Positions 57,661-64,000 of a stretch of 64,000 nt of DNA are shown piece after piece. The translations under genes and the position numbers were made by a program. The notes under the pieces are model-generated. The model made no database searches. It saw only the letters and a list, made by a program, of their open reading frames with translations, and was not told the DNA's origin. The stretch covers positions 223,359,501 to 223,423,500 of the forward strand of contig CM032228.1 in assembly GCA_019009955.1 (NCBI GenBank), in the 5' to 3' direction. How positions within the stretch are numbered: position 1 is the first letter of the stretch; each line of letters opens with the position of its first letter. Source of the DNA: Riptortus pedestris. Lineage: Eukaryota; Arthropoda; Insecta; Hemiptera; Alydidae.

Positions 57661-58440
57661 AACCACCACACTGTATATGTGTGGTCGCTGTGTTGTATGG
57701 CAGTACAGTACAGTTAGTTACGCTATCAGATAACTATGTATTTTGGAATTATATCTCCAGGTTATACAAGCTGGAAGCTGGTATCCTGGTAGAAGTGCTC
57801 GGAGTGGATCCCAGACAGGATGTGTCCTTAGTCTCATAACTCACCCCGTGGACCTCCTAGCTTGAAGGTTGGTCACTCAATCCATAAAATTCTTAAAAAC
57901 GAAACCTTAATTGTTGATTAAGTTTCGCTTTGTACAAACTGCCAACCGAGCATAGGGCACAAAAAAAAATAGGTGCATTCAATAATTCAGACGGGAGAAG
58001 GAAATTCATATGTTTGGATTCAGAAATCTTGTTTTCCTGCGCCTGACAAGAAAAAAGTGTCCACTGAGGATAATTTGGAAATGAGGAATAAATATTTATT
58101 GTCCATCACTCCCACGTTCGTTGGCTGAAATCGGCTCTACATCAGCGTTATATCAATTTAAATTATCAAGTGGGATGGGTGATGGTACTTAAGATACGAC
58201 AAACACTTCCTTTCTCCCGCAGAGTGGCCATTTTGATCGGAATAAATAAATATAGTCCTGTTTCGTTTTCACGGCTATAATATTTATGATATTTAATTTG
58301 TAAACAATAAATTTTAATGGCATTAAATATAAATGATTTTTATTGTTATTCCTGTTCTGTTAAGGAAATTGCCACGGTAAATTTTAAACATGTTTTTAAA
58401 AAAATGATTTAAATGATTTAAAAGGGTTAACTTTTATTTA
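57661..58440. other. non-coding stretch, nothing recognised
   Basis: A short hairpin at about 57667-57690 (ACCACAC … GTGTGGT) is the only structure. The rest is unassigned. Confidence 0.5.
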
Positions 58441-58640
58441 AAAAAGTTAGGGGGTTAATATTTTGTTAATATATCAATTAACTTTCAAAACATTGATATT
58501 AATATATCAATTAATTTTTCAAACATTGATATTAATATATCAATTAATGTTTTTGATATATTAATATGAAAGGGTTAACTTTGATTTAAAAGGGTTAACT
58601 TTTTATTTATTTAAAATTATTTAAAAAGGTTAACTTGTAT
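58441..58640. repeat. AT minisatellite, 33-bp period
   Basis: 'aatatatcaattaa' recurs at 58468, 58501 and 58534, giving a 33-bp period. It is flanked by repeated 'gggttaacttt' segments on both sides. The TTGATATATTAA palindromes within the units could fold. Confidence 0.75.
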
Positions 58641-58990
58641 TATATTCTTTGGACAAAGCACGGATATGTGAAAGAATCAGATATTAAAGAAATATTTTCC
58701 ATAATATAAAAGTACAAAAAAAAGGTAAGCACATGAAGGAGTAAATATATCATCCTAATAATGCAAATCACCATCGCTATGGGGTACAAAACTAAATAAA
58801 TAAAATTAAAAAAATAAAATAATATAAATGTACTAGTATATAGGAATAACATAATTTTTTTATTAAAACCATTTTAAATTGTTGTCTTTATTACTAGTCT
58901 AATGTTTATTTATGTCTTATGTTTACTAATTGTCTTTATTACTATTATTTAATGATTATTTGTTTTATTTAATTTTGTATGTATTTGTAA

Positions 58991-59053
58991 CAAAATTATT
59001 GAAAAATAACAAAAACTGAAACAACAAGTTTTTGTTATTTTTCAATAATTTTG
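58991..59053. repeat. perfect 27-bp-arm hairpin
   Basis: Arms 58991-59017 and 59027-59053 are exact reverse complements, separated by nine bases. They contain 'attgaaaaataacaaaaact'. It lies just upstream of an AATAAAG/A10 motif near 59117-59130, the kind of tail that ends retroposed sequences, so it may belong to a short element ending at about 59131. Confidence 0.85.
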
Positions 59054-59570
59054 TTTTCATTTTACATTGTGAAACTTTGTGCCAAATCGCCAAGATGCGG
59101 GTGCTCCTGTATAAATAAAGAAAAAAAAAATTTTAAAAATTCCATTCACCCAGAAGAATTTTTCTTGCTAGAATAAAAAAAATACGTCATCTTACGTACT
59201 ACTTGAAGTGTTCTGCATATTTATAATTAGTGCAAACACACCTTGACATTCAAAGTGAAAATTAGGTATTTAATTATGCAGAGTGTCGTAATGGCTACTC
59301 AAGACAGAAAACAAAAGAAATATAAACTCCGGTAATAATAGAGTTAAGTAAATTGCCTGGGACTATAATTATAGTAAATGAAATGGTTCACAAGTTTCGT
59401 TGAACAACATTTTCTTATTTAACGTTTAAGAACGGAAATATTTATGGTTTACTATTTTACCTCTTCCCTTAAACAGATCACCGATGTCGTCAGTGTACCA
59501 AATTCAACTTTAGATTTACATGAAATGGTTATATGGTATACCCCGTGTGGAGACGATCAGTTGCATATTA

Positions 59571-60233
59571 CAGCAGAGTCCTACTAATCCGAACTAATTG
59601 GGCCTGAACCATGTTCGGATTACCGATTTGTTCGAAGGTAAGCTGTTCTCTCTGTCCGGCAGTTTTGTAAAGAAAATGATTTGCCTCCTCGTTCTATCAA
59701 TTCGAATGATAACGCGCCGTCTGACCGCAGCACTGAGGAATTAGGTGATCGAGAAAGTGTGGCAATGTTTTTACCACCAAATGTAACACCACTTCTGCAG
59801 CCGAAAAACCAGGACATACAAACATTATAACTGATTTACAGTAAAAAGATCTTAAGAACACCATTTCGTTGACTGATTAAAAAAAAATTGAATAAGAAGG
59901 ATGTTTATTGGGTAGCTGAGACATGGCAGAATATTTCAGACAACACAAAAAATATTGGAGAAATCTGTGAATATTTCTTGAATTTAAGTACAACCCATTT
60001 GAAAATAAAGAAAGTCAACAATTGACACTGACACTTCATGAGTATGAAGCTGACGAAGACGAATGGAGGCAGTGGATGGTGCTTTGAATTAGTGATTGCT
60101 ATTACTCAAGACTAAACTGTTGATTATTTTCATGAACTTTGTTTTAATTATTTTACCATTTTAATACTTAATCTAACTTATTGTCATTTCGGTTTATTCG
60201 ATTTTCGAAGTTCGGATCGGTGGGACTCTGCTG
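59571..60233 (+). mobile_element. Tigger/pogo-type DNA transposon fossil (663 bp)
   Basis: Terminal inverted repeats begin CAGCAGAGTCC at 59571 and end with the reverse complement at 60233. The repeats match over 24 bp with three differences. A TA dinucleotide flanks each side (59569-59570 and 60234-60235), as expected for the Tc1/mariner/pogo superfamily. The 'aatccgaac' end resembles Tigger-type termini. Inside, the end of a DDE transposase is readable. The element is much shorter than intact Tigger/pogo transposons (over 2 kb), so the 5' two-thirds of the gene is deleted. Confidence 0.9.
59693..60087 (+). pseudogene. Tigger/jerky-type DDE transposase, C-terminal remnant
   Basis: One frame reads 'SINSNDNAPSDRSTEELGD', then 'VAMFLPPNVTPLLQPKNQDI' and 'QTL' before a stop. 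This matches the 'LLLDNAPSHP … FLPPNVTxLxQPMDQG' segment of the pogo/Tigger DDE superfamily; the 'PMDQG' consensus has become 'PKNQD'. After two stops the same frame continues 'KKDVYWVAETWQNI', like the family's downstream 'W' region. A one-frame shift gives 'LHEYEADEDEWRQWMVL' and a stop at 60087. The N-terminal DNA-binding domain and first catalytic Asp are absent. It is inactive. Confidence 0.87.
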
Positions 60234-60235
60234 TA

Positions 60236-62402
60236 CTTTCTTTTGAGTGTACCCAGGAAAGTAATATATATCTGCATACTTGCGTATGTACGCATCTTGC
60301 ATAAATCAATAACGACTAACCTTCCAATGTTTAAATTTCACATTCAGTATTGTTATAGCATTTAGTTGTGCCTCTTTTATTTTGACTGAAATTGACTAAG
60401 TGAGAGGTGGTGTTTACACTAGAAAAAAATCCACCTTACCTACTTGTAGCTCAGAAATGTCTTAAAAGACACTGTTCATTTACCATAATAATATCAATAA
60501 TTGCTATGAAAATGCATAATTGCTAATAATGACTGTTTTAAACCATATTTATTTTACATAGGCACCGAATTCCGGAGAGTTCTTTATGCCTAGGTGGTCG
60601 AAATTCGATTTTCATTTTCCTTCCTTTTGTTCAGTTGTCCCTCTCTCTCTTCAGATATCCCGTCCACTTCATAGCCCTCCGTCAGCCTCGCCTATGTTGC
60701 CTATCTCTTATTGTTCTCTATCCCCAATCATGTGACAAGTAACAAAAAACACAGAAGTATTGTGTTATATAATCAATTTGATATATAAATATTTTTGTGT
60801 GCCTATATATTGAAGTCTTATATTATATTTCTTTATTTAGACCAGTAATTATTAAAAATTTTAACAGCTTTTCTATAGAGTAGCTATCATCCCCTAGTAT
60901 TTCAGATAGTACTTCTGATATACCAAGGGACTTTCTGATATCCTGATACCTTCTTTTTTAACCATAGAAATACATTTTAAAGGTTGCAATAATTTTCGTT
61001 ATAGGAGCTCTGTATCTTCTTTCATACAAATTCTTAAAGCTCCAAGCTTTACTCTCTAATCCCTCCAAGGCACACTTGACTTAAGCTTTATGTAAAAATG
61101 TTTTTAAATATTTTAGGAAATTATAATATTCGAACTAAAGATTTGTTTGCTTTTAGCAGATTTTTTCATTCAAGTTCGCTACATTAGCTGGATGCCAAAG
61201 TCCAGAAAACGCTGGTATACGGAGCCAGCGGCGAGAGAGCGAAAAAGGGATCACCTTCCAGCACGTAGTCTGCAATTAGAGGTCAAAAGAAGAGAGTATT
61301 TCTTCGTGGCCTCTCGAACTACGAAAGAATCCAAAATGCCCCCTAATGATGAATAGCAGAGCGTTCTCATCAGGACGGAAAAAAGAATCTGGATCGCTCG
61401 CAGGAGATACCCTTCGTCAGGACAACGTACAGGAATGCGTCTGGCGTTCCGAGCCAAAATCACATTCTGCACTTTTGTTCCTGTTCCAAGAATGATTGAC
61501 CTCACTGCTTGCTTTGCGATCTATAGTTCGTGCAGAAGAAAAGCTGACTGTCTCGTGCCGCATGATAAATTACATTGTGCGCAATTTTTATGCTGGGAAT
61601 TCTCATTGGAAGAACGCTCTTCGAGCATTCTGATCTCCGCCACATCGTTCAGGACAGGCAAACATAGCAGATTTCCCGAGTACAAATCTCTACTGTCGAA
61701 AAATTAACCAGGCTCAAAACGAAACCCCTGTCTATGGATAAATACTCATAATCGAGTAACACCTTCATCTCCATGATTCTGTCTCTTAAGGGGCCTGTTG
61801 AAAACCACTAGTGCATTTTACGCTGGGCAAAACATATGTTGATTTGTTTACAAAGGAGTAGGAGTTCAAATAGAACAAAAATGCATATAAATCCTTAATT
61901 ATTTAAGCTGCGATTGAAGTAAACCACCAGAACAACAATATAGGTTATTTAGAGTTCCCATGGGTCGAATATAAATAGATACGTTTGGCATTTGACCACT
62001 TCCCCTCTTTTTCAAACCTTCTCTCTTCTCTTCTTGATCTGGTTTGAACCAATAAAGCTTGAGGATTCTAGACCATTAATGTGCTAATATGCACTTGGGA
62101 AAAGCAAGCTTGAGTAAACTTTCAATTTGAATTCCACGGAGAATAGAAAAAGATTGCATTTCTCTAAGTTATGTCGTAATTAGGATATTTAGAAATGAAG
62201 GACAACCTCTCCCAATGAACGAACATTGGTATCCAAAAAATAAATCTTGCAAATAACCGGCAATTGAACCTCACTTATTACATCATTTGTAACTTTTAGT
62301 TATAGAAATTTTAAGTATTATACAACTTTAATTAAATATGAATCCAGCCACAGTCGGTGATAACTCTCTTGAGATATCACTAGACGTTCACGAGGGGAGA
62401 GA
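60236..62402. other. non-coding stretch with a GC-richer block at 61150-61710
   Basis: No gene recognised. 61150-61710 is GC-richer and free of simple repeats, and holds overlapping frames of 69-90 codons on both strands without a known domain. It is bracketed by direct AGCAGATTT motifs at about 61156 and 61667. Those match the F1 left-end core, but the block has no other F1 sequence. The rest is AT-rich. Confidence 0.4.
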
Positions 62403-62460
62403 ACTCTCCTTTTAGCCCAGAGGGCTGCGTAAACTGAGCTGATTTCCCCGGATGATGAGA
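62403..62460 (-). mobile_element. F1 repeat, solo right-end fragment
   Basis: 'agagggctgcgtaaactgag' followed by 'ctgatttccccggatgatga' matches the F1 right end in reverse. No arm or core follows. Confidence 0.6.
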
Positions 62461-62791
62461 TTGCAATACACATTACCTTATCTTTCCTTCTTTTTTTCGC
62501 AATACTATTCTCATCCATTGGGGATTCGTCAACTTTCTTATAAGAAGGAAACGCTGGGCCTAAATTGTGACATATGTATACATAGGCTTATAGTCGAATA
62601 GTTGATAAGAGACTTATTTATTGTGAAAAGTTTTAGTGTTATCATAAGTATGATGGAGAAGATGCAGGTTATTATTAGCATAAATGAATAATTAAGCGTT
62701 GAAATTGGTGAAGCTACTAATACAACACTAAGTTTAAGTTGCCATGTGCTATGTGTCATCCTTGAAATTGGTTTATTTTATTTATTAAAGA

Positions 62792-62793
<2 letters not shown>

Positions 62794-62853
<60 letters not shown>
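62794..62853. repeat. (TA)n microsatellite at the 3' edge of F2
   Basis: Uninterrupted TA run directly next to the F2 tail on the minus strand, mirroring the arrangement at 38.1 kb. Confidence 0.95.
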
Positions 62854-62858
<5 letters not shown>

Positions 62859-64000
62859 GTAACCTCTGTCTGTACATTGATTTTTTTCGCGAAATTTCAC
62901 GATAACTTTTCGTTTCACATGTCATAGACACCATAACTGCATTTTGTTTCCTTGGTGTCTGTTTGTTTGTTTATTTGTTTGTTTGTTACCTTTTCACGCA
63001 TAAACGAATTTTATGAAACTTGCTTCTATTATATCTAATTCTATGTATATTACTACTAATCCAACTTAGACTTTAGACTATATTAATATTCTCTGAGACG
63101 AACAGGAGTGGGGGTTATAAGGGAAGCCTGAAATTAAAAATAGCGATATTTCGTTTTCTATTGCATTTCTGGCAATTATGCACATAACAAAAGTTGTTTA
63201 TTTTGTTGTTTCGAGTAACTTTTATTATATACATTTTTGTCGTATACCTAAGTATAAATGAGTTATACGCTACAAACTATTGCGGAAGTCAACAATTTTA
63301 TTTGGCACAAAAAACTCAACCGAACTAAACCAAACTCGGTATGTGAATTAGCACTAACATTGTCCTTTTAATAAGCCATACTGATATTTCTAGGGACGGG
63401 CAGGAGTGGGGGTTATAAGGAAGGCCTGAAATTCAAAATAGTGATATTTCGTTTCCTATTGGGGTTTAGGCAAATATGCACATAACAAAAGTTGTTGAGA
63501 AACTTTTGTCATATACACTATCGTCGTATAGCCAAGTATAAATTAGTTATGCGTTAAAAACTACTGATTCAAATCTATGCATAATGTACAGGAAGCGGGA
63601 AATATGACAATATGGAGGACAGTGAAGTCTTACATAAAAAAATAGTTGTATTATTAACAAATTCAAAGAAACGACGGGTATTTACTCTAAACACTGGGAC
63701 GGGTAAATGTCAAAACATTGTGTAATTGAACCGAATTTTATGAAACTTGGTATGTATATTAGTACTAACCCAACTTAGACTTTAGGCTATATTAAAATTC
63801 TCTGAGATGAACAGGAGTGGGGGTTATAAGGGAGGCATGAAATTAAAAATAGCGGTATTTCGTTTCCTATTGGTTTTTCGTCAAATATGAACATAACAAA
63901 AGTTGTTTATTTTGTTATTTAGAGTAACTTTTGTTATATACACTTTTTTTGTATACCGAATTATAATCGAGATATACGCTAAAACATATAGCGGAAGTGA
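62854..64000 (-). mobile_element. F2 repeat, one copy plus the 3' part of another, runs off the window
   Basis: Reading inward from the (TA)n: the tail 'aaaattgtaacctctgtctg', the 'agacaccataactgcatttt' block, a (GTTT)n run, 'aacgaattttatgaaacttg', and repeat units with the anchor 'caggagtggg' at 63103 and 63401, again 298 bp apart. At 63570-63724 sequence equivalent to the 5' part of F2 appears ('aatatgacaatatggaggac', 'cgacgggtatttac'). At 63726 a second 3' region begins ('aaccgaattttatgaaactt') with another repeat unit at 63812. Two F2 copies therefore lie head to tail, or nested. The sequence stops at the window edge. Confidence 0.85.

Overview
This window reads as strongly AT-rich, repeat-dominated intergenic or intronic DNA from an invertebrate animal. 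An arthropod (insect, copepod or similar) is my best guess. The grounds are a mariner/Mos1-type transposase remnant, a Tigger/pogo remnant, a hAT-like miniature element, several LINE reverse-transcriptase or C-terminal remnants, a tRNA-type SINE, and many long (TA)n, (CA)n and (CT)n tracts. I see no intact protein-coding host gene, rRNA, tRNA or CRISPR array. Species-level assignment is not possible from the sequence alone.

The dominant theme is one dispersed repeat, called F1 here. It recurs about 20 times, whole or in pieces and in both orientations (roughly 9.5, 11.3, 13.3, 13.5, 14.9, 15.3, 16.05, 17.0, 22.3, 23.9, 28.7, 33.3, 35.0, 36.0, 45.9, 49.5, 56.9, 57.0 and 62.4 kb). In forward orientation it has a left end with a 20-bp palindrome (GATTTCCCTTAAGGGAAATC), a left arm of about 110 bp, a (TA)n core in most copies, a small hairpin (ACCGC-tcta-GCGGT), a long right arm of variable length, and a right end carrying an inverted copy of AGCAGATTTCCC followed by a GC-rich terminal motif. 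It has no coding capacity. A second family, F2 (36.8, 56.1 and 62.9-64.0 kb), starts with a CTAG motif and a CCCGG hairpin, carries internal repeats with a 298-bp period, and ends in (CAAA)n, a conserved tail and (TA)n. At 56.9 kb an F2 tail and an F1 left arm share one (TA)n tract.

Layout: 0-9 kb, mostly featureless AT-rich DNA; 9-10.6 kb, two satellite arrays (160-bp higher-order and 203-bp units); 11.3-17.4 kb, a dense F1 cluster interrupted by an internally deleted mariner and preceded by a foldback element; 17.8-18.2 kb, a diverged duplication; 20.4-21 kb, a SINE piece and a Jockey-like LINE fossil; 22.3-24.4 kb, F1 copies around a hAT-like miniature element carrying a perfect 7 x 30-bp array; 26.5-27.8 kb, two different LINE fossils; 29.5-30.6 kb, a 68-bp satellite built of two 34-bp halves; 32.7-33.5 kb, hairpin and foldback elements among (TA)n tracts; 35-38 kb, full-length F1 then F2; 38.2-41.7 kb, A-rich minisatellites and two SINEs, one with a clear target-site duplication; 43.2-44.7 kb, a 5'-truncated LINE with a perfect 11-bp target-site duplication and most of its RT domain readable; 45.9-50.1 kb, F1 copies and large compound microsatellites; 50-56 kb, quiet DNA with one GC-richer block; 56-57.7 kb, F2/F1 fusion; 58.4-60.2 kb, a minisatellite, a perfect hairpin and a Tigger/pogo fossil; 62.8-64 kb, F2 copies running off the window.

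There is no operon or pathway. The parts relate as nested insertions of mobile elements, and long (TA)n tracts repeatedly sit inside or at the ends of elements.
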